A stretch of 64,000 nucleotides of DNA from Eubacteriales bacterium (GTDB lineage: Bacteria > Bacillota > Clostridia > Oscillospirales > Butyricicoccaceae): positions 1-64,000 of the forward strand of contig JAUNWG010000004.1 of the NCBI GenBank assembly GCA_030540435.1. Direction: 5' to 3'. Each line of letters starts with the position of its first letter. Within the stretch, counting starts at the first letter, position 1. Under the pieces are notes generated by a model. The model had not been told where the DNA came from. It ran no database searches and worked only from the letters and a program-made list of their open reading frames with translations. A program made the position numbers and the translations under genes. Positions 52,262-59,952 of this stretch are shown one piece after another.

Positions 52262-54393
52262 AAAGCGCATGGAAAACGGTCTGTATCATATTTTTGCTGC
52301 TGATTGTGCAGGCCTATTGCGACCTGGCCCTGCCGACCTATATGAGTAATATCGTCGATGTGGGCATTCAGCAGAATGGCATTGAAAATGCTGTACCGGA
52401 ACAGATCCGGGATCAGTCCTTGAAAGACCTTGAACTGTTTATGACGGACAGCGAGATCGAACAAGTAAAGCTCGGATATATCGGGCAGGAGGATGGGACA
52501 TGGAAGCGCAAGTCCTATCTGGATGATAAAGACATAGAAGCATTGAAAGAGGCATTCCGCATGCCGATGGTGATTGTCAGCCAGATGGAGCAGGAGGGGG
52601 CTGAATACAGCCTGGCTGATATCCGCATGGCGCTCGATACAGGCCTGATGACCAGGGACCAGCTGCTGACCATGAAGGAGCAGGCGGTTGAGCAGATGGG
52701 CGACGTCACAGACGTCATGCTCGACCAGATGGCGATACGCTATATTCAGAACGAATATGAAGAAATGGGTATGGATATCGGCGATGTGCGCAACCATTAC
52801 CTGTGGACGACGGGCGGCAAAATGCTGGGGCTGTCGGCATTGGGCGTTGTGGTGGCTGTGATCATCGGACTGCTGGCGAGCCACGTCGGTGCAGGCGTTG
52901 GACGTGACCTGCGCGCAAAGGTATTCAGCCGTGTGCTGACCTTCTCCAGCGCGGAAATGAACCAGTTCTCCACGGCATCCCTCATTACCCGCTGTACCAA
53001 TGATATCCAGCAGGTACAAATGGTGACGATTATGCTGCTGCGTATGGTGCTGTTTGCACCGATCTGCGCAGTCGGCGGTATTTTGAAGGTAGTCCATACA
53101 CAGACCGGCATGGGCTGGATCATTGTTGTTGCCGTTGCGGTTATTGTTGCGGTGATTGGCACGCTGATGTGGCTGACTATGCCGAAATTTAAGATGATGC
53201 AGAAGCTGATCGACCGGCTCAACCTCATCAGCCGAGAAATTCTGACCGGTATTATGCCGATCCGCGCGTTCAGCCGGGAAAAGCATGAGGAAGAGCGCTT
53301 TGCCGGTGCCAATACTGACCTAATGCGCACACAGCTGTTCACCAACCGCGTCATGACACTCATGATGCCGACAATGATGTTGACGATGAACGGCGTCACC
53401 GTTATGATTGTCTGGTTTGGTGCAAAGGGCATTGAGCTGGGCAACCTGCAGGTTGGCGATATGATGGCGTTTATCACGTATACCATGATGATCGTGATGT
53501 CCTTTATGATGCTGACGATGATCTCCATTATGCTGCCGCGTGCCGGCGTTGCAGCAGACCGTATCAATGAGGTGCTGAACACCGAGCCGACGATTATTGA
53601 CAAGCCGGATATTGCAGCGGAGAAGAAGGAGTGGAACGGCGTAGTCCGCTTTGAGGATGTCACATTCTGCTATCCGGGCGCAGACCATCCGGCATTGGAG
53701 CACATCAGCTTTACCGCAGAGCCGGGCAAGACGACCGCCATCATTGGCTCGACCGGCTCCGGCAAATCCACTTTGCTCAATCTCATCCCGCGTTTCTTTG
53801 ATGTGACGGAGGGCTGTGTCACGCTGGACGGCGTGGATGTCCGGGATATGAAGCAGCAGACCCTGCGTGACCAGTTGGGCTATGTGCCGCAGAAGGGTAT
53901 CCTGTTCTCCGGTGACATTGCATCCAACCTGAAATTTGCTGGTGATCAGGTCACAGATGAGCTGATGAAGCAGGCGGCAGAGATCGCGCAGGCGACGGAA
54001 TTTATTGACGGCAAGGTAGATGGTTACCACAGCCATATTGCACAGGGCGGCAGCAATGTGTCCGGCGGACAGAAACAGCGCCTTTCGATTGCACGTGCGA
54101 TTGCGAAGCAGCCGAAGGTATTTTTGTTTGACGATTCGTTCTCCGCGCTGGATTACAAGACAGATGCAGCCCTGCGCCGTGCACTGGGCCAGCAGGTCGG
54201 AGACGCAACGGTCATCATTGTTGCACAGCGTATTTCAACGATTTTACATGCTGACCAGATCATTGTACTCAATGAGGGCAGGATCGACGGAATTGGCACG
54301 CATGAACAGCTGTTGCAATCCTGCGGCACCTATCGTGAGATTGCAGAAAGCCAGCTGAGCGCAGCAGAGCTGGAAGGAGGCGATGTACAGTGA
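52237..54393 (+). CDS. ABC exporter half-transporter A, with large extracellular insert
   Basis: A 718-residue exporter with TM domain and ATPase in one chain. The ATPase has Walker A GSTGSGKSTLL, signature NVSGGQKQRLSIARA and Walker B VFLFDDSFSALD, where the catalytic Glu is replaced by Asp, as in degenerate sites of heterodimeric exporters. Between TM1 (about 10-35) and TM2 (about 190-210) lies a roughly 145-residue hydrophilic, mostly helical insert outside the membrane, absent from its partner. The start has AGAGGAGGAAA. It pairs with the next gene. Substrate is unknown; MarR control suggests drug or toxin export. Confidence 0.9.
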   Translation: MRSIFRNLKSAWKTVCIIFLLLIVQAYCDLALPTYMSNIVDVGIQQNGIENAVPEQIRDQSLKDLELFMTDSEIEQVKLGYIGQEDGTWKRKSYLDDKDIEALKEAFRMPMVIVSQMEQEGAEYSLADIRMALDTGLMTRDQLLTMKEQAVEQMGDVTDVMLDQMAIRYIQNEYEEMGMDIGDVRNHYLWTTGGKMLGLSALGVVVAVIIGLLASHVGAGVGRDLRAKVFSRVLTFSSAEMNQFSTASLITRCTNDIQQVQMVTIMLLRMVLFAPICAVGGILKVVHTQTGMGWIIVVAVAVIVAVIGTLMWLTMPKFKMMQKLIDRLNLISREILTGIMPIRAFSREKHEEERFAGANTDLMRTQLFTNRVMTLMMPTMMLTMNGVTVMIVWFGAKGIELGNLQVGDMMAFITYTMMIVMSFMMLTMISIMLPRAGVAADRINEVLNTEPTIIDKPDIAAEKKEWNGVVRFEDVTFCYPGADHPALEHISFTAEPGKTTAIIGSTGSGKSTLLNLIPRFFDVTEGCVTLDGVDVRDMKQQTLRDQLGYVPQKGILFSGDIASNLKFAGDQVTDELMKQAAEIAQATEFIDGKVDGYHSHIAQGGSNVSGGQKQRLSIARAIAKQPKVFLFDDSFSALDYKTDAALRRALGQQVGDATVIIVAQRISTILHADQIIVLNEGRIDGIGTHEQLLQSCGTYREIAESQLSAAELEGGDVQ

Positions 54394-56228
54394 GTGAAGG
54401 AACCAGAAGACCGCCGATGCGTCGCGGGCCAGGTGGACGTGGCATGACCGGCGAAAAGGCAAAGGACTTCAAAGGAACCATCGGCAAGCTGTTAAAGTAT
54501 ATCGGCAGGTATCGGTTTGGTGTATTTGCTGTGCTGATTTTCGCCATCGGCAGTACCATCTTTAATATTACCGGTCCGAAGATTTTAAGTCACGCGATCA
54601 CCACACTGTATGAAGGCCTGATTGCCAAGGTGTCCGGCACGGGCGCGATCGATTTTACACGGATCGGGCAGATCCTGCTGTTTTTGCTGGGTGTATATGT
54701 CATCAGCGCTACCCTTTCGTTTGTACAGGGCTGGCTCATGACCGGCATTTCACAGAAGCTATGTTTCCGTATGCGCCGTGAGATCAGCGAGAAGATCAAC
54801 CGTATGCCGCTGAAATATTTTGAAAGCCGCACGGTGGGTGAGGTGCTGTCGCGCATCACGAATGATGTCGATACGCTTGGGCAGAGCCTGAACCAGAGCA
54901 TTACCCAGCTGATTACTTCTATTACAACAATCATCGGCGTACTCATTATGATGCTGTCCATCAACCCGCTTATGACGCTGATCGCACTTGTTATCCTGCC
55001 GGTTTCGATGGCCTTTGTTTTGGGTGTTGTCAAAATCAGCCAGAAATATTTCCGTGCACAGCAGAAATATCTTGGCGAGATCAATGGACAGATCGAAGAA
55101 ACGTTCTCCGGGCACAATGTTGTGCGTGTGTTCAATCAGGAGCAGGAGACGCTGCATGTATTTGACGAGACGAACGATCAATTGTATGAATCTGCATGGA
55201 GGTCACAGTTCCTGTCCGGCCTGATGCAGCCGATCATGAACTTTGTCGGCAATTTGGGTTATGTCGGTGTGGCAGTCGCAGGCTCAATGCTCGCTGTTGC
55301 CGGTGTGATCACCGTCGGTGATATCCAGGCATTTATTCAGTATGTGCGCAACTTTACCCAGCCGATCAACCAGCTGGCGCAGGTATCCAATATGCTTCAG
55401 TCAATGGCTGCGGCGGCAGAGCGCGTATTTGAATTTCTGGAGGAAGAAGAGGAAGACCAGACAGTTGAGAATCCGGTTTCTATTGAAAGTGTGTGCGGCG
55501 AGGTACAGTTTGACCATGTCCGGTTTGGCTATGACCCGGCAAAGCCGGTCGTTCATGATTTTACCTGCCATGTGGAACCGGGCCAGATGGTGGCGATCGT
55601 TGGCCCGACCGGCGCAGGCAAGACCACGATGGTCAAACTGCTCATGCGGTTCTATGATGTAGACAGCGGCTCTATTCAGCTGGATGGACATGATGTCCGC
55701 AGCTTCAATCGATCAGAGCTGCGCGAGGGCTTTGGTATGGTATTACAGGACACCTGGCTGTTCAAGGGCACGATCATGGAAAACATCCGGTATGGACGGC
55801 TGGATGCCACAGATGAAGAAGTGATAGAAGCGGCGAAGGCAGCACATGCAGACAGCTTTATCCGCACGCTGCCGGGCGGTTACCAGATGGAGCTGAATGA
55901 AGAGATCAGCAATGTTTCACAGGGACAGAAGCAGCTGCTGACGATTGCACGTGCGATTTTGGCGGATAATCCGGTTTTGATTCTGGATGAGGCTACCTCA
56001 TCCGTCGATACCCGCACGGAAACGCTCATCCAGTCCGCAATGAACCGCCTGATGCAGGGCAGAACCAGCTTTGTCATTGCACACAGATTGTCTACGATTC
56101 GTGAGGCGGATGTGATCCTTGTCATGCGCGACGGCGACATCGTGGAACAGGGCACGCACCATGAGCTGCTGGCAAAGGGCGGCTTCTATGCGGAGCTGTA
56201 CAACAGCCAGTTTGACGATGCATCGTAA
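54390..56228 (+). CDS. ABC exporter half-transporter B
   Basis: A 612-residue exporter subunit with six TM helices and an ATPase domain: Walker A GPTGAGKTTMV, Q-loop LQDTWLFKGTI, and Walker B LILDEATSSVD with the catalytic Glu present. The signature motif reads NVSQGQKQLLTIARA instead of the usual LSGGQ. A basic glycine-rich N-terminus (MRRGPGGRGM) precedes TM1. The start is GTG overlapping the stop of the first subunit. Together they form a heterodimer with one full and one degenerate ATP site. Confidence 0.92.
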   Translation: MSEGTRRPPMRRGPGGRGMTGEKAKDFKGTIGKLLKYIGRYRFGVFAVLIFAIGSTIFNITGPKILSHAITTLYEGLIAKVSGTGAIDFTRIGQILLFLLGVYVISATLSFVQGWLMTGISQKLCFRMRREISEKINRMPLKYFESRTVGEVLSRITNDVDTLGQSLNQSITQLITSITTIIGVLIMMLSINPLMTLIALVILPVSMAFVLGVVKISQKYFRAQQKYLGEINGQIEETFSGHNVVRVFNQEQETLHVFDETNDQLYESAWRSQFLSGLMQPIMNFVGNLGYVGVAVAGSMLAVAGVITVGDIQAFIQYVRNFTQPINQLAQVSNMLQSMAAAAERVFEFLEEEEEDQTVENPVSIESVCGEVQFDHVRFGYDPAKPVVHDFTCHVEPGQMVAIVGPTGAGKTTMVKLLMRFYDVDSGSIQLDGHDVRSFNRSELREGFGMVLQDTWLFKGTIMENIRYGRLDATDEEVIEAAKAAHADSFIRTLPGGYQMELNEEISNVSQGQKQLLTIARAILADNPVLILDEATSSVDTRTETLIQSAMNRLMQGRTSFVIAHRLSTIREADVILVMRDGDIVEQGTHHELLAKGGFYAELYNSQFDDAS

Positions 56229-56248
56229 CTGTTTTATAAACAAAACGA

Positions 56249-56278
56249 CCCCGCAGGACGAGTGCCTGCGGGGTTTTG
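56249..56278 (+). terminator. Terminator of exporter operon
   Basis: CCCCGCAGG and CCTGCGGGG form a perfect 9-bp stem followed by TTTTGG. Confidence 0.85.
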
Positions 56279-56285
56279 GCGATTG

Positions 56286-56314
56286 TTGACTTTTGTTGTA
56301 CAATCTGATATCTT
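56286..56314 (+). promoter_or_regulatory. Promoter of toxin mRNA 2
   Basis: TTGACT and TATCTT with a 17-bp spacer predict a start near 56321, just at the conserved GGGCATACC. Confidence 0.7.
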
Positions 56315-56321
56315 AGTTTAT

Positions 56322-56424
56322 GGGCATACCATTCGCGGTAGGCGGTGTCTGCATCCTTCGTGATTTTTTCAGGGGGATCAGTAATATTTCTTTGCTCATC
56401 CTCCGGAAAGGAGGGTGATACAAT
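56322..56424 (+). promoter_or_regulatory. Structured 5' leader of toxin mRNA 2
   Basis: GGGCATACC (56322-56330) and TAGGCGGTGTCTGC (56339-56352) match the complement of GCAGCACCGCCTACTGG plus TGTGCCC (56585-56608), with one bulge and one G-U. CATCCTCC (56397-56404) pairs with GGAGGGTG (56410-56417), masking the ribosome binding site exactly as in copy 1. Confidence 0.7.
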
Positions 56425-56532
56425 ATGTACGTTACATATTCTGAATTGTTTCAGCTGCTTACGCTGCTGGTTGACATCAGTGTATTAACAGTTACGATTG
56501 TTGTTTTGATTTTTCAGAACAAAAAGAAATAA
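56425..56532 (+). CDS. Holin-like type I toxin, 35 residues (copy 2)
   Basis: A 35-residue peptide beginning MYVTYSELFQLLTLL, with one hydrophobic helix and the end FQNKKK. It shares the first ten residues and the polar tail with the peptide at 36109, while the helix interior differs (VDISVLTVTIVVLI). The differences keep hydrophobic character, so both copies appear to be under selection as membrane peptides. It has the same leader and antisense arrangement as copy 1. Confidence 0.75.
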   Translation: MYVTYSELFQLLTLLVDISVLTVTIVVLIFQNKKK

Positions 56533-56615
56533 CCGCCTGAGCTGACAATTTCCGGCGGTTAATTCTATAACTTTCGAGAAGAATGCAGCACCGCCTACTG
56601 GTGTGCCCTCTTTAT
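56517..56615 (-). ncRNA. Antisense RNA antitoxin 2 (predicted)
   Basis: A minus-strand RNA of about 100 nt is predicted from near 56615 to the stem AACCGCC/GGCGGTT (56531-56560), followed on the minus strand by TTTCTTTTTG. It is complementary to the 3' part of the toxin 2 mRNA including the stop codon. Ends are inferred from promoter and terminator only. Confidence 0.65.
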
Positions 56616-56621
56616 GTTTTC

Positions 56622-56650
56622 ATTATAGCACGGCATCCAATTGGTGTCAA
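56622..56650 (-). promoter_or_regulatory. Perfect consensus promoter of antisense RNA 2
   Basis: On the minus strand TTGACA and TATAAT are exact matches, 17 bp apart. No open reading frame of interest follows, only the antisense RNA. Confidence 0.8.
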
Positions 56651-56689
56651 TTGGTGTTATTGGGTGTTACGTCGTTTTGGTGCCGCTAG

Positions 56690-56870
56690 ATTTGCAATTG
56701 TCGTCCTTAGGCTCCTTTTGAAAGGAGCTGGCACGGCGTTAGCCGTGACTGAGGATTGTAGCACGCTGGGCAGTACTAAATAAGCCAAATCTAGGACAGT
56801 TAGCTGGAAACAATCCTCCGTCTTCGCCTTCGGCGAATCCACCTCCTTTCAAAAGGAGGCTTTGGTGCGC
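56690..56870. repeat. Palindromic repeat element, copy A (short variant)
   Basis: Inverted ends AGGCTCCTTTTGAAAGGAGCT and CCTCCTTTCAAAAGGAGGCT (each itself a hairpin) flank GGCACGGCGTTAGCCGTG, CAATCCTCC/GAGGATTG arms and a TTCGCCTTCGGCGAA hairpin. It shares the leader (ATTTGCAATT...CCTTAGGCTCC) with copies B and C but has a different core. It is directly followed by copy B. Confidence 0.65.
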
Positions 56871-56877
56871 CATATTT

Positions 56878-57145
56878 ACAGTTATTGCCATTAGGCTCCC
56901 TCGGATGAGGGAGCTGTCGCGAAAGGCGACTGAGGGAGTGAAATGTGAAGTATAATATCGAGGTTTATCTTGGTGAGAGTTACTTACCTATTCACTCCCT
57001 CCGTCATTTGCTAACGCAATGCCATCCCGCTCCTGCTCCGCAGGGTGTGCCACCGGCACACCGCGGCCCTCATCCGAGGGAGGCGTGGATAACTGCCAAT
57101 TACCTATATGAATTTGAAAAGCCACCCCGCGGTTGGGATGGCTTT
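56878..57145. repeat. Palindromic repeat element, copy B
   Basis: Same design as 33498-33731: leader ACAGTTATTGCCATTAGGCT, GAGGGAGCTGTCGCG and GGCGACTGAGGGAG hairpins, a conserved core (ATCGAGGTTTATCTTGGTGA), a CTCCCTCCGTCATTTGCT arm, and the tail ending in the stem AAAGCCACCCC/GGGATGGCTTT (57118-57145). About 30 nt of extra GC-rich palindromic sequence interrupts the 3' arm. It again abuts the 3' end of a minus-strand XRE gene, for which the tail stem is the terminator. Confidence 0.72.
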
Positions 57146-57149
57146 ATAG

Positions 57150-57389
57150 TTATGGTTCAAGATTTTGTTCTTCAAATAGTGGTGAATCGAAGAAATCTTT
57201 GATATTGATATCAAGTCCTTGGCAGATTTCATGAAGAATGCGCAGTTTGACAGAATCATAGGAACAGTTTATTACATTTCCGATGGTGGACTTCGGAACG
57301 CCGCTCTTTAAATACAGTTGATATTGTGTCATATCCCTGTCTTTGAGCAGTTCAGTCAGTCGTTTACTCACTGCTGTATTCAGTTTCAT
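57150..57389 (-). CDS. XRE-family transcriptional regulator (cassette 2)
   Basis: A 79-residue HTH protein: RLTELLKDRDMTQYQLYLKS, then GVPKSTIGNVIN and the end LDINIKDFFDSPLFEEQNLEP. It is shorter than the cassette 1 regulator and of a different subfamily, but very like the partial gene at the right edge (GISVREFFDDPLFEGLEQE). It is divergent from the unknown protein at 57543. GGTGGTGAT precedes the start, within an imperfect inverted repeat (57392-57425). Confidence 0.88.
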   Translation of the reverse strand: MKLNTAVSKRLTELLKDRDMTQYQLYLKSGVPKSTIGNVINCSYDSVKLRILHEICQGLDINIKDFFDSPLFEEQNLEP

Positions 57390-57438
57390 GTCATCACCAC
57401 CGATATAATTATATGTTGGTAGTGATATAAAATAGTCT

Positions 57439-57487
57439 CTGTAGCTGTACTAAAAAGAGAATATATGATATACTAGTACAGCTACAG
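57439..57487. promoter_or_regulatory. 14-bp inverted repeat between divergent XRE and MRIEKFYYSE genes
   Basis: CTGTAGCTGTACTA and TAGTACAGCTACAG are perfect arms separated by 21 bp containing a TATATGATATAC -10-like string. Each arm could bind one regulator dimer, with the promoter between them. It is a strong operator candidate for the XRE protein. Confidence 0.65.
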
Positions 57488-57542
57488 GTAGTAATGGCGA
57501 AGTCAACGCGAAATAAATGAAAATACAGGAGCAAAAAGAACC

Positions 57543-58037
57543 ATGCGAATAGAAAAATTCTACTACTCCGAGAGCATAGCCGCATGTGAAGCGCGGAAAA
57601 AGGAACTGTGGGAGCAGTTACGCGGCGAAATGGATATGCTGCAAGGTCTGTCGGAGGAAGAGGCAAAGGCGCGGGAGGAAAAAGCGATAAATGATATGGT
57701 CCGCAAAATGCTGCCGCCGGAGGAGCAATATGTCACGTTTGATCCCAGAAAGTATGACCTATTTGTCGTGCTGGCGAAGTTCAGCGTGGAAATCGCACAG
57801 GAAATGACCGCGAATCTGCTGGTTTATACGGAGGATGGGAGCGGATGGATCGTTTTGGTCGGTACGTCGCTGTACTGCGAAAATACGAAAAAAGACCGGC
57901 TTGTCAAGCTGCTGCTCGCCGCGGATGGAATGCATCTCTCACCATCAGTGGATACGGGAAAGGGCGGCCCGACGGATGTCAACGATGCGGTGCAGCTGGC
58001 ATTCTGGTTTGATTTCTATACAACAGCGACAGAATAA
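57543..58037 (+). CDS. Unknown protein, MRIEKFYYSE family (cassette 2)
   Basis: A 164-residue soluble protein not recognised as any known family. It is paralogous along its whole length to the protein at 34262: the same N-terminus, a charged helix (SEEEAKAREEKAINDMV), then DPRKYDLFVVLAKFSVEIAQ, TANLLVYTEDGSGWIVLVGT and a conserved SVDTGKGGPTDV near the end. No signal peptide or catalytic motif is obvious. The GTGKG-like TGKGxPTDV could bind a ligand, but that is a guess. CAGGAG lies about 10 nt before the start. Confidence 0.75.
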   Translation: MRIEKFYYSESIAACEARKKELWEQLRGEMDMLQGLSEEEAKAREEKAINDMVRKMLPPEEQYVTFDPRKYDLFVVLAKFSVEIAQEMTANLLVYTEDGSGWIVLVGTSLYCENTKKDRLVKLLLAADGMHLSPSVDTGKGGPTDVNDAVQLAFWFDFYTTATE

Positions 58038-58195
58038 CTCATAGCTATTTGAGGTGGAAATTTCGTGTCGCCACGCGCCACATGCTTGATGCAATGGGCA
58101 AAAGAAATGCAGGGGAATGGCACGCCTGCCAAATAGCCAGTGTTTACGGAAGCCGTCGTGTGAAAGCAAGGCGGCTTTTCCTATGTGCAAAACAA
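58038..58195. other. Short gene-free stretch after cassette 2
   Basis: No gene is supported. AAGCCG (58150) and CGGCTT (58172) followed by TTTCC may form a weak terminator for the upstream gene. Confidence 0.4.
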
Positions 58196-58222
58196 AACCC
58201 GCAGGCCGGTGGTCTGCGGGTT
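58196..58222. terminator. Terminator of nitroreductase (also works on plus strand)
   Basis: AACCCGCAG and CTGCGGGTT form a perfect 9-bp stem. On the minus strand it is followed by TTGTTTTG, ending the nitroreductase transcript. Confidence 0.75.
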
Positions 58223-58239
58223 ATTTGCGTGATATGTAA

Positions 58240-58776
58240 TTATTCCGCGTAGGTCAGCAGGTCACTTACACCCTTGCGGCGTGGTGCGTCCGGCTGCTCA
58301 TCCGGGTAGCCGACAGCGATCAGGGCGACAAGCTCCTGATTTTCCGGTACGTTTAAGTATTTTTCCAGTGCCGGACGGTCGAAAATACCCATGATGACGG
58401 TACCCAGTCCGTGGTCATGTGCAGACAGGCAGAAAGTCTGCGCTGCAATGCCGCAGTCGTACATCTGCCAGCCGTCGCCGCGGTCTGTGGTGAACGAGCC
58501 GTCACGCTCATAGCCGCTGCGCTTTTTGATACAGGTCTGTGCGATCAGCAGCGGAGCAGTGGACAGGGTACGTGCGTTAAACGGTGCATAGTCCTTTGCC
58601 AGCGCGTCGATTGCCTCGCGGCCTTCGATGGCGATATAGCGCGAGATCTGTGTATTTTTCCACGACGGCGCATATGCAGCTGCTGCAATGACCTCTTCCA
58701 GCACATCATGCGGCACCGGCTGTTCGGTAAACTTACGGATGCTGCGGCGGGTCAGGATGCATTCATTTAAATTCAT
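58240..58776 (-). CDS. Nitroreductase family protein
   Basis: A 178-residue FMN-dependent oxidoreductase. It has RRSIRKFTEQPVP at the N-terminus binding the FMN phosphate, AYAPSWKNTQ, CGIAAQTFCLSAHDHGLGT, and ALIAVGYPDEQPDAPRRKG at the C-terminus. It probably reduces nitro compounds or quinones with NAD(P)H; the natural substrate is unknown. The start at 58776 follows GGAGGG. The minus-strand AraC gene lies 94 nt upstream, ending at 58870, and may control it. Confidence 0.92.
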   Translation of the reverse strand: MNLNECILTRRSIRKFTEQPVPHDVLEEVIAAAAYAPSWKNTQISRYIAIEGREAIDALAKDYAPFNARTLSTAPLLIAQTCIKKRSGYERDGSFTTDRGDGWQMYDCGIAAQTFCLSAHDHGLGTVIMGIFDRPALEKYLNVPENQELVALIAVGYPDEQPDAPRRKGVSDLLTYAE

Positions 58777-58869
58777 AGTGGTTCCCTCCAATTTTATTTC
58801 TTTCAGTGTACAACGGAACGGAAAAAAAGACAAGCTGTTTGCTATATATTTACAGAAAATTTGTTGCAA

Positions 58870-59769
58870 CTAATTTTTGCGCTTCTTTGGCAAACTGTCC
58901 TTGTCCGTCTCTGGCGGCAGGAAGATTTTGCGGTATTTGCCGGGGGTCATGCCGATATATTTCGCAAACATGGTATTAAAATGGCTGGAATTATCATAGC
59001 CGACCATCCCCGCGATCTGTGTGATGGAATAGTTGGTGCCGGCGAGCAGCGCCTGTGCCTGCCCGATGCGCAGGCGGATCGCATACTGCATTGGGGAATA
59101 ACCAGTACTTTCCTTGAACACATGGGAGATATAATAGGGATTGCTATGCAGCGCTTTGCCGATGTCCTGTAGGGAAAAATCCTCTTGATAATGGGTGTCG
59201 ATGTATTTCCGGATGCGCTCGGTCAGCATTTCGCTTTTGACAGGCGGTGCACTGGGGGATGCCTTTTGCTGATACAGGCGAACCAGCATGGACAGGACGC
59301 CACAGGCGAGAAGCTGGCTGGCTTCGGCATATTGATCGATATCCTGATTTAACAGGTCATGGATCGTAATCAACAGGCTGCGGACTTCCTCAAAGGAATC
59401 GCCAAGCGAGAGGATTGGATTGGCGTCTGCAGGGATCAGCATATTATCCGGCAGGCCCTCGATTTTTACGCCGGACATGGCAAAACCGACGGTTGTTGTG
59501 CTGGCGGCTTGCAGGGCATCCTCATCGTGCAGGACACCGGCATTGATCACCATGATATCGCCGTTGGATACCGTATATTTATGTTCGGCAAGTGTAAAGC
59601 TGGTCGTACCGCTTGTGATCAGATTGACCTCCAGCATATCAGCATGGCTATGCAGGATACGGGGCGGAGAAAAGGATTCACCGATCTTCTTTTTCCATGT
59701 ATAGCAGAGCGCGGGCAGATTGCCGCGGAAGCAATGGGAATACTGCTTCGGGATGAAATTTTGATACAT
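58870..59769 (-). CDS. AraC-family regulator with cupin sensor domain
   Basis: A 299-residue regulator. The N-terminal cupin (HSHADMLEVNLITSG, KYTVSNGDIMVINAGVLHDE) binds a small molecule, and the C-terminal domain has two HTHs (SLQDIGKALHSNPYYISHVFK, ITQIAGMVGYDNSSHFNTMF). AAGGAGTGA precedes the start. It is divergent from the folate operon and upstream of the nitroreductase on the same strand, which is its most likely target. Confidence 0.9.
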   Translation of the reverse strand: MYQNFIPKQYSHCFRGNLPALCYTWKKKIGESFSPPRILHSHADMLEVNLITSGTTSFTLAEHKYTVSNGDIMVINAGVLHDEDALQAASTTTVGFAMSGVKIEGLPDNMLIPADANPILSLGDSFEEVRSLLITIHDLLNQDIDQYAEASQLLACGVLSMLVRLYQQKASPSAPPVKSEMLTERIRKYIDTHYQEDFSLQDIGKALHSNPYYISHVFKESTGYSPMQYAIRLRIGQAQALLAGTNYSITQIAGMVGYDNSSHFNTMFAKYIGMTPGKYRKIFLPPETDKDSLPKKRKN

Positions 59770-59888
59770 AGAATCACTCCTTGCTGCTCCATGCCGGGGG
59801 GTAGGGATATGTTACTATTTAGTATATCATGGATCACGATGAATAAGCGAGAAAAACATACTTTCTATGTGGCATAATTTCTTTTGAT

Positions 59889-59917
59889 TTGTCACGACGT
59901 GCAAAATGTGGTATGCT
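59889..59917 (+). promoter_or_regulatory. Predicted promoter of folate operon
   Basis: TTGTCA and TATGCT with a 17-bp spacer lie 35 bp before the start codon. Confidence 0.5.
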
Positions 59918-59952
59918 ATTGCTACACGAGACGAACGACGGGAGATGAAATC

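Noticed and set aside
33558-57197. Peptide common to the two repeats (WITANYLY ... EKPxRGWDGF)
   Set aside because: It is translated from the repeat DNA itself; it lacks a ribosome binding site, is interrupted differently in each copy, and overlaps hairpins and a terminator.
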